A stretch of DNA of 64,000 nt from Oceaniovalibus sp. ACAM 378 (GCF_008085915.1 NZ_VSJK01000007.1:186001-250000); one strand, 5' to 3'. Counted from the stretch's first letter, positions 45,053 to 54,752 are shown. Numbers and translations: made by a program. The notes: generated from the sequence alone by a model not told the origin.

Positions 45053-46570
45053 ATGATCCGCATTTCACATCTATCCGCCACATCGGCCATCGCACTGTGC
45101 CTGGCCACGCCAGTGCTGGCCGACATCACCGCAGCCGAGGTGTGGGAAGACTGGAAATCCACTTCGGCCGCGTTCGGCCAGACCCTGACTGCGGGCAATG
45201 AAGACAACAGCGGTGGTGTTCTGACGCTGAACGATGTTGCCGTGACAATGGAAATGCCGGGCGAGAAGATCGACGGTATGATCCCGAACATCACGCTGAC
45301 CGAACTGGGCAATGGAACGGTGGAAATCCGCATGTCGCCCGAGTTTGTAATGACGATGATGATCGACCCGCCCAAGGATTCCGATGGCGAAGCAGTCAAG
45401 ACGACAATTGTGATCGCGACACCGGGAATGGACACGGTCGTATCCGGCGATGCCGCCGCGCCAATCTATGACTTTACCGCGCCGGTGATCGATTTGAACG
45501 TGACGGAAATGATCGTCGACGGCAGCCCGGTCGACATGGAAACCGCCATCGGACTTACCGACCTTGCCGGGCGGTACGCGATCCAGGGAACCGGCGACCG
45601 CGACCATGAATCGCAGATAAACGCGGCAACGCTGACCATCAACATCTCGGGCAGCGACCCCGAGGATGGCGGCAGCACTTTTTCGCTGAAAACCGCATAT
45701 AAGGCGATTGAAACCACGTCCGCCGGGACAGCCGCCGGGATGGGCGCACTGGGCGGCGATCCCGCAGCCGCGATCACACCCGAAACCCGCGTGACGGCGA
45801 TGCTGCGTCATGGCGGCGGTTCAACCGCAGTTGCGGTGACAGATCCGGAAACTGGCGATTTTAAGCTCGATGCGACGACCCGCAGCGGGCAGTTGGATGT
45901 CACGATCGCCGATGGCGTCATCGGGTATGACGCGGTGGGAAAGGGGTTGGACATCACTGTTTCCGGTGATCAGATTCCCGTGCCCGAAGTGACGGCGGCA
46001 ATGGACGAAATGGCATTCGGCCTGACCCTGCCGATCCTCAAAGGCGAAGACGTCAAGGATTACGGGCTGTTGCTCAACCTGTCCGGGCTGACGGTCAGCG
46101 ATTTCCTGTGGTCGATGATCGACCCCGAAACGGTTCTGCCCCGCGATCCGGCCACCCTGCTGATCGAACTCGCGGGCAAGGCCCGGGTGCTGACCGACCT
46201 GACCGACACCGCCGCGCTTGAGGCCGGCGCATCCCCGGGCGAGGTCGAGTCCCTGAACGTGAAAAACCTGCGTCTGGCCTTTGCCGGGGCCGATCTGACC
46301 GGCAAAGGCGACTTCACCTTCGACAATTCCGACACGCTGACCTTTGGTGGCTTTCCCGCCCCCGATGGCAAGGTCGATCTGAAACTCACCGGTGGGAATG
46401 GACTGCTGGACAAGCTGGTACAGCTTGGCGTGCTGCCGCAGGATCAGGCGATGGGCGCGCGGATGATGATGGGCCTGTTCGCCAAACCGACGGGCGATGA
46501 CACGATGGAAAGCCAGATCGAGGTCAAGCCGGACGGCTCGATCTCGGCCAACGGACAGCGGCTGAAGTAA
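45053..46570 (+). CDS. DUF2125 domain exported protein
   Basis: A 505-residue secreted protein with signal peptide (LSATSAIALCLATPVLA). The rest is beta-rich with repeated acidic turns; the DUF2125 family is widespread in alphaproteobacteria and has no assigned function. Recognisable pieces are TAAEVWEDWKSTSAAFGQTL after cleavage and GLLLNLSGLTVSDFLWSMIDP in the second half. GGAAAGAG lies before the ATG. It may resemble AsmA-like envelope proteins, but that is a guess. Confidence 0.8.
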   Translation: MIRISHLSATSAIALCLATPVLADITAAEVWEDWKSTSAAFGQTLTAGNEDNSGGVLTLNDVAVTMEMPGEKIDGMIPNITLTELGNGTVEIRMSPEFVMTMMIDPPKDSDGEAVKTTIVIATPGMDTVVSGDAAAPIYDFTAPVIDLNVTEMIVDGSPVDMETAIGLTDLAGRYAIQGTGDRDHESQINAATLTINISGSDPEDGGSTFSLKTAYKAIETTSAGTAAGMGALGGDPAAAITPETRVTAMLRHGGGSTAVAVTDPETGDFKLDATTRSGQLDVTIADGVIGYDAVGKGLDITVSGDQIPVPEVTAAMDEMAFGLTLPILKGEDVKDYGLLLNLSGLTVSDFLWSMIDPETVLPRDPATLLIELAGKARVLTDLTDTAALEAGASPGEVESLNVKNLRLAFAGADLTGKGDFTFDNSDTLTFGGFPAPDGKVDLKLTGGNGLLDKLVQLGVLPQDQAMGARMMMGLFAKPTGDDTMESQIEVKPDGSISANGQRLK

Positions 46571-46736
46571 TCCACCGCCTGCCCGTCGGAATGGTGATTC
46601 CGGCGGGCAAAGGCCACCAAACGACAGCGCTGCCGCACCCTGTGCAGGCATCGACATGTGGCCCCTGCGCCGCTGAACCCTTGCGCCCGGGGGCATGGGG
46701 CACTAACTCAACCCCCGACCGCGAGAGGATGACCGG

Positions 46737-48086
46737 ATGCCCGACGACCGCCTTGCCAATCTTACTGCCGCTCTGCTGGACGCTGCACGCGTCGCAGGTG
46801 CGGATACGGCCGATGCCATCGCCATCGACGGCACTTCGGTGTCAATCGACGTCCGCCAAGGCCAGTTGGAACAGGCCGAACGCGCCGAGGGGGTCGAAAT
46901 CGGCCTGCGGGTGATGATTGGCCAGCGACAGGCCTGTGTATCGGCCTCGGACATATCGTCTGCCACCATGGCACAGATGGCCGAACGCGCCGTCGCCATG
47001 GCCCGCGAGGCTCCGGTGGACACGACCATCGGACTGGCCGATCCGGAACAGTTTGCCCGTGATCCGGACATCGCCGCGCTGGATATGCTCGACCCGACCC
47101 ACGAACCCGAACCCGCCGCGCTTGAGGATGACGCCCGCCGGGCCGAGGCGGCCGCCCTTGCCGTGACAGGCGTATCGCAGGTGCAAAGCGCGTCTGCCGG
47201 ATATGGCCGCACTCAGGTACATCTGGCCACGTCGAATGGGTTTTCCGGCGGATACGGGCGCAGCGACCGGGCGATTTCCTGTGTGGCGATCACCGGTACA
47301 GGCAGCGGGATGGAGCGGGATTATTTCGGCGATTCCCGTCTGCATCAGTCGGACCTGATGTCGCCCGAAGACATCGGCCGTCTCGCCGGTGAGCGTACAG
47401 TCGCCCGGGCGGGGGCACGTCAGCCCAAGACCGGCGCTTATCCTGTGATGTTCGACGAACGTATCGCGGCCTCGCTGATTGGTCATCTGGTGCAGGCGAT
47501 CAATGGCAGCGCCATTGCCCGTGGCGCATCATGGCTGCGCGATGCGCTGGGTGAACAGGTGCTGCCAAGGGGCATGTCGCTGACCGAAGATCCGCGGCGT
47601 CCGCGCACTTCAGGGTCGCGGCCCTTTGATGGCGAGGGTCTGCCCACCGCGCGCCGCCTGATCGTCGATGACGGCGTGTTGCAGGGCTGGACGCTGGATC
47701 TGGCAACGGGGCGCAAGCTGGGCATGCCCAGCACGGCCTCGGCAAGCCGTGGCACCTCATCGCCCCCCATGCCAAGCGTCTCGAACCTGTCGCTGACCCA
47801 AGGCACCTTGAGCCGCGACGCTCTGCTGGCTGAAATGGGCACCGGGCTGTTGGTCACATCAATGATCGGCAGCACGATCAACCCGACCACCGGCGATTAT
47901 TCCCGGGGGGCGTCGGGCATGTGGATCGAAAACGGCGTGCCGGTCTATCCGGTCAACGAATGTAACCTGGCGGGCAATCTGCGCGACATGCTGCTGTCAC
48001 TGACGGCGGCGAACGATGCCCGCAGCCATCTGTCGCGCGTTGTGCCGTCGCTGCGCGTCGAGGGTCTGACGCTTGCAGGCGCCTGA
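46737..48086 (+). CDS. pmbA: TldD/PmbA family protein (TldE-like)
   Basis: A 449-residue PmbA/TldE protein. The N-terminal domain has GTSVSIDVRQGQLEQAERAEGVEIGLRV (positions about 35-62), and the C-terminal half has FDERIAASLIGHLVQAINGSA, GEGLPTARRLIVDDGVL and GDYSRGASGMWIENG, the last being the family's C-terminal motif. In E. coli TldD and TldE form a protease for microcin B17 and CcdA; TldE itself lacks the HExxxH metal site, as here. GAGAGGATG precedes the ATG. A TldD partner is not in the window. Confidence 0.92.
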   Translation: MPDDRLANLTAALLDAARVAGADTADAIAIDGTSVSIDVRQGQLEQAERAEGVEIGLRVMIGQRQACVSASDISSATMAQMAERAVAMAREAPVDTTIGLADPEQFARDPDIAALDMLDPTHEPEPAALEDDARRAEAAALAVTGVSQVQSASAGYGRTQVHLATSNGFSGGYGRSDRAISCVAITGTGSGMERDYFGDSRLHQSDLMSPEDIGRLAGERTVARAGARQPKTGAYPVMFDERIAASLIGHLVQAINGSAIARGASWLRDALGEQVLPRGMSLTEDPRRPRTSGSRPFDGEGLPTARRLIVDDGVLQGWTLDLATGRKLGMPSTASASRGTSSPPMPSVSNLSLTQGTLSRDALLAEMGTGLLVTSMIGSTINPTTGDYSRGASGMWIENGVPVYPVNECNLAGNLRDMLLSLTAANDARSHLSRVVPSLRVEGLTLAGA

Positions 48087-48858
48087 AAATGTTCATGACG
48101 ATCTGACCCTGCTGACCGGCGTCGCCCGGGCCGCCGGTGATATTGCGCGCCCCTTTTGGCGCGCGAAGGCCCGGCACTGGAACAAGGCAGACGGCACCGG
48201 CCCGGTCAGCGAGGCGGATCTGGCCGTTAACACCATGCTGCACGATCGCCTTCTGTCGGCCCGGCCGGATCATGGCTGGCTGTCCGAGGAATCGCTGGAT
48301 GATCCGGTGCGCCTGTCCCGCGACCGGGTGTTCATCGTCGATCCCATCGACGGCACCCGTGCCTTTATCGATGGACAGGCGGCCTGGTCGCATTCCATCG
48401 CGATTGCCGAACACGGCAGGATCATCGCCGGCGTCGTCTATCTGCCGGTGTTGGACAAGATTTATGCCGCAGCTTTGGGCCGGGGTGCCACGCTGAACGA
48501 TGCGCCGATCCGTGCCAATGCAACAACAGACCCCGATGGCGCCAGCATGCTTGCCTCGCGCCCGGTGCTGGATGCCCACAACTGGCAGGTGCCGCCGGGT
48601 GTGACGCGGCATTTCCGCCCCTCGCTGGCCTATCGAATGTGTCTGGTGGCCGAGGGCCGGTTCGACGCGATGCTGGCTTTGCGACGGACCTGGGAATGGG
48701 ACATCGCGGCAGGAGCGTTGATCGTGACCGAGGCAGGCGGCACCGTGTCAGACCGCAGAGGCGCGCCGTTGCTGTTCAACAACCCGGTGCCGCAGACCGA
48801 TGGCACGCTTTCAGCCGCACCGGTCTTGCACCCGCGGCTGATTGAACGCCTGCTCTGA
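48073..48858 (+). CDS. Inositol monophosphatase-family phosphatase (CysQ-like)
   Basis: A 261-residue metal-dependent phosphatase. The central motif VDPIDGTRAFIDGQAAW carries the metal-binding Asp residues; the first site is SEESLDDP and the C-terminal site WEWDIAAGALIVTEAGG. Members hydrolyse inositol phosphates, 3'-phosphoadenosine-5'-phosphate (CysQ) or histidinol phosphate. No ATG is available near the N-terminus; TTG at 48073, overlapping the pmbA end by 14 bases, gives the full first helix. Confidence 0.88.
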   Translation: MQAPENVHDDLTLLTGVARAAGDIARPFWRAKARHWNKADGTGPVSEADLAVNTMLHDRLLSARPDHGWLSEESLDDPVRLSRDRVFIVDPIDGTRAFIDGQAAWSHSIAIAEHGRIIAGVVYLPVLDKIYAAALGRGATLNDAPIRANATTDPDGASMLASRPVLDAHNWQVPPGVTRHFRPSLAYRMCLVAEGRFDAMLALRRTWEWDIAAGALIVTEAGGTVSDRRGAPLLFNNPVPQTDGTLSAAPVLHPRLIERLL

Positions 48859-48888
48859 AATTCCGCCGGCGAAAACCGCCTGAGCAAC

Positions 48889-49656
48889 TTAGCCGCGCAA
48901 CGCAGGCAGACCGATCCCCGTCGCCTGAAACCCACCATCCGCAGCCAACACCTGACCGGTGATATATCCCGCCTTGTCAGAACACAGGAAACAGATCGCT
49001 TCGGCGATTTCCTGCTCTGACCCATAGCGGTTCAACGGAATCGCGTCGTGATAGGCGGCGATGATTTCCGGCGAATGCACCGCCATCGCCAGTTTCGTGC
49101 GCACCGGGCCGGGGGCCACGCAATTGGCGCGGATTCCCAGCTCCCCAAGCTCGACCGCCTGTTGCAGGGTCAACTGGACCACCGCGGCCTTGGACGTGCC
49201 ATAGGCGACGCGCAGGGTGGAGGCGCGAAGACCGGAAATCGACGCGATATTCACGATGGCGCCGCGCCGAATGGCCAGTTCGGGTGTTAGTGCCTGACTA
49301 ACCAGAAACACCCCGTCAAGATTGGTCGCCATCACTTGCCGCCAGCGGGCAAATGTCGTCTCGGCGATCGGCGCAAAATCTGCCACCCCAGCGTTATTGA
49401 CCAGCGCATCCAGTCCGCCGAAATCGCGCGTCACCCGGTACGCCATACTGGCGACCGAGTCTTCGTCGGACACATCACAAACAATCGGAACCGCGTCCGG
49501 CACGCCCTGTGCAGCCAGTTCCAGCACATCGGCGTCACGGTCAACCATCGCGACGCGCCAGCCCATCCCGGCAAGCAGCCCGGCGGTGGCCAGCCCGATT
49601 CCCCGGGCCGCGCCGGTGACGACTGCCGTTTTCGGTGTCGCCGTTTTCGGTGTCAT
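48889..49656 (-). CDS. SDR-family oxidoreductase
   Basis: A 255-residue short-chain dehydrogenase: TGAARGIGLATAG at about 15-27, NNAGVADFAP, catalytic Ser and Tyr-x-x-x-Lys in SISGLRASTLRVAYGTSKAA, and the C-terminal YITGQVLAADGGF typical of 3-oxoacyl reductase/glucose dehydrogenase-like SDRs. Distinct from the SDR at 44158 (low obvious identity). Substrate unknown. It lies 60 bases downstream of the DsbA-like gene on the same strand. Confidence 0.9.
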   Translation of the reverse strand: MTPKTATPKTAVVTGAARGIGLATAGLLAGMGWRVAMVDRDADVLELAAQGVPDAVPIVCDVSDEDSVASMAYRVTRDFGGLDALVNNAGVADFAPIAETTFARWRQVMATNLDGVFLVSQALTPELAIRRGAIVNIASISGLRASTLRVAYGTSKAAVVQLTLQQAVELGELGIRANCVAPGPVRTKLAMAVHSPEIIAAYHDAIPLNRYGSEQEIAEAICFLCSDKAGYITGQVLAADGGFQATGIGLPALRG

Positions 49657-49716
49657 AGTTGTGCCATCGTTGTGAAGCTCCGGTTCAGCCGCACCGTGCG
49701 GGGAAATGGCTTTGAA

Positions 49717-50376
49717 TCATTCACCCAGTTCCTTGTCCAGTACGGTCGCGAATTCGGCATAGGACATGTTGCTGTAGTTCGTGCCGTTGACCACGAAAGA
49801 GGGTGTGGAAGTGACATTGTCCTGCTCGGCGTTCTTTTCCCAGACCGCCACCATCGCCTTGGCTTTGTCGCCATCCGCCATACATGCGTCAAGCTGAACA
49901 TCGGACAGCCCCGCCGTCTTGCCGATACGGCGCAGATTGGCCGCTACGGCCTCGGGTTCGCCTTTGGTCCACTCGGCCTGCCGGTCATAGATCATATCGG
50001 TCAGACCGAAATACCGCAGCGGACCGCCACAGCGTGCCACCATCCCGGCCCACAAGCCGTACCGATCGAAATACACTTCGCGGTAAATGAAATTGATCTT
50101 GCCGGTGTCGATATAGTTTGCCTTGATCTCTTTCATCGGCCCGGAATTGAAGTTTTTGCAATGCGGGCATGTAAAGGATGCGTATTCGATCATCGTCACT
50201 GACGCGTCGGGATTGCCCATCGACATTTCCTGAACAAGGCTCAGATCCGCGTCGGTGGCTTCCTGCGCCTCGACGGCAAGCGACGCGAGGCCGGTCACTG
50301 GCTGTGACGAGAAGTAATAATATGCGCCGCCAAGGCCCAATGCGATGGCGAGAATACCGGGAATGAATCGTTTCAT
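49717..50376 (-). CDS. DsbA-family thiol:disulfide oxidoreductase
   Basis: A 219-residue exported thioredoxin-fold protein with an N-terminal membrane anchor/signal (FIPGILAIALGLGGAYYYF). The active site is CPHC at residues 70-73 (SFTCPHCKNF) and the cis-Pro loop is TPSFVVNG. Members in Rhodobacterales oxidise cysteines in periplasmic proteins or act in cytochrome c maturation. ATG 50376 is used; a TTG six bases upstream overlaps the DciA stop by 4 bases and is equally possible. Confidence 0.9.
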   Translation of the reverse strand: MKRFIPGILAIALGLGGAYYYFSSQPVTGLASLAVEAQEATDADLSLVQEMSMGNPDASVTMIEYASFTCPHCKNFNSGPMKEIKANYIDTGKINFIYREVYFDRYGLWAGMVARCGGPLRYFGLTDMIYDRQAEWTKGEPEAVAANLRRIGKTAGLSDVQLDACMADGDKAKAMVAVWEKNAEQDNVTSTPSFVVNGTNYSNMSYAEFATVLDKELGE

Positions 50377-50378
50377 CG

Positions 50379-50906
50379 TCAAGACCTATCTTTTCTGCGT
50401 GGAGTAAGGACATTTTCGCCCAGCGCCTGAAGTGCTGCGCGCAGTGTGTCGTCGTGAACCGGGGCCGTCGCCTGTTCCGCCGCCTTCTGAACCCCGGGGT
50501 CGGGGGCAGCAGGCGCGGACTTGGCGGGGCGGTGAGAGAAATCGGCCTGCCCTTCGGCAAATCCGGTGGCGGCCGTCTGGGTGATCCGCACCCGCGCGAT
50601 GGCGTTATAGCCATAGCAGGCATTGACCTTTTCGCGGATGCGATCCTTTTGCATTTCCAGCATCGGGGCCCGTGCACCGGTGGTCAGCAGACTGAGCGTC
50701 GCGCCGAAACCGCCCCGGGCATAATTGACATTGACCGGGCGGCACTGGCTCGCGATATCCTCGCCGACGATCTCGGGCCAATGGGTCAGCAGACGGGTGA
50801 CGGCAAAGCCGCGCTGCTCTCCGGCCTCGCGGATTCGCGCGTTCAGCAACGCGCCGGTCATCTGGAACCCTCGCGTCGTTGGGCGTCTGGGTGAACTGGG
50901 GCGCAT
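50379..50906 (-). CDS. dciA: DciA family protein (DUF721), putative replicative helicase loader
   Basis: A 175-residue DUF721 protein. RIREAGEQRGFAVTRLLTHWPEIVG at about 24-48 is the core of DciA, the ancestral loader of the DnaB helicase in bacteria without DnaC. The N-terminus RPSSPRRPTTRGF is the usual basic start in Rhodobacterales, which fixes the ATG at 50906. It lies between dsbA-like and divergent mutY, the standard Rhodobacterales order. Confidence 0.88.
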   Translation of the reverse strand: MRPSSPRRPTTRGFQMTGALLNARIREAGEQRGFAVTRLLTHWPEIVGEDIASQCRPVNVNYARGGFGATLSLLTTGARAPMLEMQKDRIREKVNACYGYNAIARVRITQTAATGFAEGQADFSHRPAKSAPAAPDPGVQKAAEQATAPVHDDTLRAALQALGENVLTPRRKDRS

Positions 50907-50989
50907 GATGCCTCGCTTGCCGTGCTGCACTGGAAGTAACGCAGGCAAGAGTGCATACCAAGCCCTGCATCCAAGGGGGAGCATAAAGT

Positions 50990-52111
50990 TTGCGTGACAC
51001 GGGTTTGTCAGGGTCAGATATCGGGCCGGATACGGGGCCACATTCAGAAACGGGATCGGCGCAGGGGCTGAGCGATGCTCTTTTGCTCTGGTACGATTCA
51101 CACGCCCGCTCGATGCCGTGGCGGGTGCCGCCCGACCAGCGTCAGGCGGGGGTGCGCCCTGACCCATACCGCATCTGGCTGTCCGAGGTCATGTTGCAAC
51201 AGACGACGGTGGCGGCGGTGCGCGCTTATTTCCGCCGGTTCACCGAACGCTGGCCGACGGTGGGCGATCTGGCGGCGGCGGAAGACGCCGATGTGATGGC
51301 CGAATGGGCGGGCCTTGGATATTATGCCCGGGCGCGCAACCTGCTGAAATGCGCGCGTGCGGTCGTCGCCGATCATGGCGGCCTGTTTCCTGACACGCGC
51401 GACGGGCTGCTGGCCCTGCCCGGCATCGGCCCCTATACGGCGGCGGCGGTTTCCTCCATCGCGTTTGACCGTCCCGAAACTGTGGTGGACGGCAATGTCG
51501 AACGGGTGATGGCGCGTATCTTCGCGATCACCGATCCCCTGCCCCGTGCAAAACCCCGCCTGAGCGCACTTGCCGCCACCCTGACCCCAAGCGCCCGACC
51601 GGGCGACTATGCTCAGGCGGTGATGGATCTCGGTGCCACGATCTGCACTCCGAAATCCCCCGCCTGTGGCATCTGCCCCTGGATCGCCCCCTGCCGCGCC
51701 CGCCTCATGGGCATCGCCGCAGAGCTGCCGCGCAAGCTGGCGAAACAGCCCAAACCCGTGCGTCAAGGCATCGCCTATGTGGCGCGGCGCAGCGATGGTG
51801 CCTGGCTGTTGGAGCGGCGCCCCGACAGCGGGTTGCTGGGCGGCATGCTGGGCTGGCCCGGGGCGCCTTGGGGCGACACGGCACAGGAACAACCGCCCGC
51901 GCCCGCCGACTGGCACGACCCTGGGATCGAGGTGCGCCACACCTTCACGCATTTTCACCTGATCCTGTCCCTGCGCATCGCAACCCTGCCGGAAACCGCC
52001 ACGCCGATCACCGGCAGCTTTGTGCCGGGCGACCGGTTCCGCCCCGCAGACCTGCCCACCGTGATGCGCAAGGCCTTCGACGCCGCGTCAGCGACATTTG
52101 ACTACGATTGA
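50990..52111 (+). CDS. mutY: A/G-specific adenine DNA glycosylase MutY
   Basis: A 373-residue MutY, which removes A opposite 8-oxoG. SEVMLQQT at 65-72 carries the catalytic Glu, LPGIGPYT at 143-150 the helix-hairpin-helix, VVDGNV the catalytic Asp (D168), and C219, C226, C229 and C235 (CTPKSPACGICPWIAPC) bind the 4Fe-4S cluster. The C-terminal NUDIX-like domain reads 8-oxoG. The start is TTG at 50990 after AAGGGGGA; about 25 residues precede the conserved helix. Confidence 0.95.
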   Translation: MRDTGLSGSDIGPDTGPHSETGSAQGLSDALLLWYDSHARSMPWRVPPDQRQAGVRPDPYRIWLSEVMLQQTTVAAVRAYFRRFTERWPTVGDLAAAEDADVMAEWAGLGYYARARNLLKCARAVVADHGGLFPDTRDGLLALPGIGPYTAAAVSSIAFDRPETVVDGNVERVMARIFAITDPLPRAKPRLSALAATLTPSARPGDYAQAVMDLGATICTPKSPACGICPWIAPCRARLMGIAAELPRKLAKQPKPVRQGIAYVARRSDGAWLLERRPDSGLLGGMLGWPGAPWGDTAQEQPPAPADWHDPGIEVRHTFTHFHLILSLRIATLPETATPITGSFVPGDRFRPADLPTVMRKAFDAASATFDYD

Positions 52112-52158
52112 GCCGCGACCACCCTGCGCTATAACCGGTGCAAAACACGAGGCAGACC

Positions 52159-53307
52159 ATGAGCATTCCCGAAACATTTCCGACCCGCGCACTGGGCGGT
52201 CTGGCCCGCGCCCTGCCGTTCTGGCTGTCGCTGGTGCTGGTGCCGGTGCTGATGTTCAGCGCGGTGATGGGCGGCTGGTGGGTGCTGCTGATGCCGCTGT
52301 GCACATGGTATCTGTTTTCCATCGTCGACGTCTTTGCCGGGCTGGACAAGGCGAATGCCGATCCGCAGACCCCTGACAACCGGCTGTTCTGGTATCGCGC
52401 GATCACTCTGATCTGGTTTCCCGTTCAATTCACGCTGACCTTCGGGGTGATCTGGTATTCCGCCCATTCCGGGCATCTGGGTACATGGGAAAAAATCGGC
52501 CTGTTCTTCGGCGTCGGCGTGGTGAACGGCACCATCGGGATCAATTATTCGCACGAGTTGATGCACCAGAAATCGAAACTGGAGCGCTGGATGGCCGATC
52601 TGCTGTTGGCCATGGTGTTCTATTCGCATTTCCGCAGCGAACATCTGTTGGTGCATCACCGCTATGTCGGCACGCCCCGCGATCCGGTGTCGGCGCGGTA
52701 TAACGAAGGGTTTCATCGGTTCTTTCCCCGTGTCCTGCGTCAAAGCCCGGCATCTGCATGGCGGGCCGAGGCGGCGATGCTGGCGCGCAAGGGGCTGGGG
52801 CCGATGCACCGCTCAAACCCGTTTTGGCGGTATGCGGCTTTACAGGGCGCAATGGCGCTGCTGGCGCTGCTTCTTGGCGGGCTATCCGGGCTTGCCCTGT
52901 TCGCCTTTTCGGCTTTTGTTGCGGTCTGGCAGCTTGAGCTGACCAATTATGTCGAACACTATGGGCTGACCCGCAAACATCTCGGCGGTGGCAAATATGA
53001 ACACGTCATGCCGCGCCATTCCTGGAACGCCTCGCATAAGGTCAGCAACTGGCTGCTGATCAATCTGCAACGCCATTCCGACCACCACTATAAGCCCGAC
53101 CGGCCATTTCCGCTGCTTCAGACCTATGGCACCGATCAGGCGCCACAGCTTCCCTATGGCTATCCGGTGATGACAATGCTGGCGATGATCCCCCCGGTCT
53201 GGCGCAGGGTGATGAACCCGCGGGTGCGCGACTGGCGCAGGACATGGTATCCTGAAATCACCGACTGGGCCGCTTACAAGGCGGCCACCAACCCGATGCC
53301 GCGATAA
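52159..53307 (+). CDS. alkB: AlkB-type alkane 1-monooxygenase
   Basis: A 382-residue membrane di-iron monooxygenase. The histidine boxes are HELMHQK (132-138), EHLLVHH (161-167) and LQRHSDHH, plus the NYVEHYG motif, all diagnostic of AlkB. The hydrophobic N-terminus contains about six membrane segments. It hydroxylates medium-chain alkanes at the end carbon with rubredoxin electrons; no rubredoxin, reductase or AlkS-type regulator gene is near. The gene follows mutY by 47 bases. Confidence 0.93.
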   Translation: MSIPETFPTRALGGLARALPFWLSLVLVPVLMFSAVMGGWWVLLMPLCTWYLFSIVDVFAGLDKANADPQTPDNRLFWYRAITLIWFPVQFTLTFGVIWYSAHSGHLGTWEKIGLFFGVGVVNGTIGINYSHELMHQKSKLERWMADLLLAMVFYSHFRSEHLLVHHRYVGTPRDPVSARYNEGFHRFFPRVLRQSPASAWRAEAAMLARKGLGPMHRSNPFWRYAALQGAMALLALLLGGLSGLALFAFSAFVAVWQLELTNYVEHYGLTRKHLGGGKYEHVMPRHSWNASHKVSNWLLINLQRHSDHHYKPDRPFPLLQTYGTDQAPQLPYGYPVMTMLAMIPPVWRRVMNPRVRDWRRTWYPEITDWAAYKAATNPMPR

Positions 53308-53367
53308 TTGTCAGACTTGTGCGGCAGCACGAGCCGTGGAACGATGGAACCGGAGGGGGAGATTCCC

Positions 53368-54048
53368 ATGGAAGGTGCCGATACGACTGTCACCCGCAAA
53401 TCGCTGAACGCTGCCGAAGTCGGCGCGCTGGCGCATCTCTACCGTGGCGAGGTCTATCGTTCGACGATCTGGCGAACCCGGCTGGACACGACGACCAACT
53501 GGGCCGTTGTGACACTGGGGATCGCGCTTTCCATCGCATTCTCATCGCCCGCCGCATCTGCGCTGCCGCTCGTTCTGGTGGGGGTTCTGGTGTTCTTCTT
53601 CCTGATGCTCGAAGCGCGGCGCTATCGCTATTTCAACGTCTGGCGGGCGCGCTGCCGCTGGATGGAGACGCATTTCTTTGCGCCGATGCTGCACGACGGT
53701 GATATCCACCTTGAGGACGGCTGGCAAAAACAACTGGCCGAGGATTACTGGCGTCCGCGGTATCATGTGTCGATGTGGGTTGCGCTGGGGCGGCGGATCC
53801 GGCGCAACTATTTCTGGATCCTGCTGATCCAGACTCTGGCCTATCTCGGCAAACTGGCGGTGCATCCGCTGCCTTTGCTTGACGCGGCGCAATTGGTCGA
53901 ACGCGCGACGATCGGGCCGCTGCCCGGCTGGGTGGTGCTGGCAGCCGGAGCGACCTATTGCGGCGCATTGGGCGCTATCGCCGCCTGGAGCTGGCGCGAC
54001 GATGCCCGCCGCGCCCGCATGCGGGCTCCGGCATCGTCGATGGGGTGA
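53368..54048 (+). CDS. DUF2270 domain membrane protein
   Basis: A 226-residue protein of the DUF2270 family with about four membrane segments (WAVVTLGIALSIAFSS and LPLVLVGVLVFFFLML first). The N-terminal hydrophilic segment AAEVGALAHLYRGEVYRSTIWRTRLD and the cytoplasmic EARRYRYFNVWRARCRWMETHFFAPML block are the family marks. Function unknown. GGAGGGGGAG precedes ATG 53368. It reads in the same direction as alkB (60 bases apart). Confidence 0.85.
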   Translation: MEGADTTVTRKSLNAAEVGALAHLYRGEVYRSTIWRTRLDTTTNWAVVTLGIALSIAFSSPAASALPLVLVGVLVFFFLMLEARRYRYFNVWRARCRWMETHFFAPMLHDGDIHLEDGWQKQLAEDYWRPRYHVSMWVALGRRIRRNYFWILLIQTLAYLGKLAVHPLPLLDAAQLVERATIGPLPGWVVLAAGATYCGALGAIAAWSWRDDARRARMRAPASSMG

Positions 54049-54560
54049 GACAGCCTAGGGGTCGCGCCGACGCGCACCAGCTGCTTGCCAAGGTTGCCGC
54101 CTTTCAACCTCTCGATGAACGCCCCGGGCGCGCTCTCTAACCCTTCGGCCACGGATTCCGTGTATTTCAGCGCACCCGAGGCGACCAGCGGCGCAACCTC
54201 GGATTCGAAATCGGGGCGGCGATGCCCGTGGTCAAAGACAATCACCCCCTGCACTTTCAACCGCCGGGTCAGGATCGTGCGCCACATCGCCGGAAGCGGG
54301 ATCGTCTGATCCATGTTCGCACCGGAAAACCAGGCGATCATACCGATCACCGCGATCCGCCCGCCGATGTTCATCTGTGGCAGAACTGACATCAATGTCG
54401 CGCCGCCAACGTTTTCGAAATAGACATCCACACCTTCGGGCGCTGCCTCGCGACAGAGGTCTTGTACCGGCCATTCCGGCAGACAGTCATCGGATGCGCC
54501 GGATCGGCAAGATCTGGCCGACCACCCAGGCCGAAACACCGATAACACGCTCAACCACGG
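53955..54560 (-). pseudogene. Decayed NADP-dependent MDR oxidoreductase (C-terminal remnant)
   Basis: Read on the minus strand this encodes the C-terminal half of a YfmJ/leukotriene-B4-dehydrogenase-type MDR enzyme: APEGVDVYFENVGG, GRIAVIGMIAWFSG, ILTRRLKVQGVIVFDH and GNLGKQLVRV. The N-terminal catalytic half is absent; upstream, pieces such as VIGVSAWVVGQI in a shifted frame resemble the lost Rossmann fold entrance. The normal end (LVRV) is overrun and the frame continues into the DUF2270 gene on the opposite strand. I read this as a truncated, frameshifted pseudogene. Confidence 0.75.
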
Positions 54561-54752
54561 ATCCCGGCCTGATCTGCGTTAATGCGGCGGCCCCCGCGTC
54601 ACCCTATTTTAAGGCATTCCGCCCCAGGTCCGGACACCGTCGGGCGTGGATGAGTCTGACGACGCCCGTGGAACATCCTCATCGAACGTGGTCGCCTAAG
54701 CCACCTCTGAGTGCGGGGGTCGTCAGTCTTTCCCCTCACCTGCCCCTATCAC

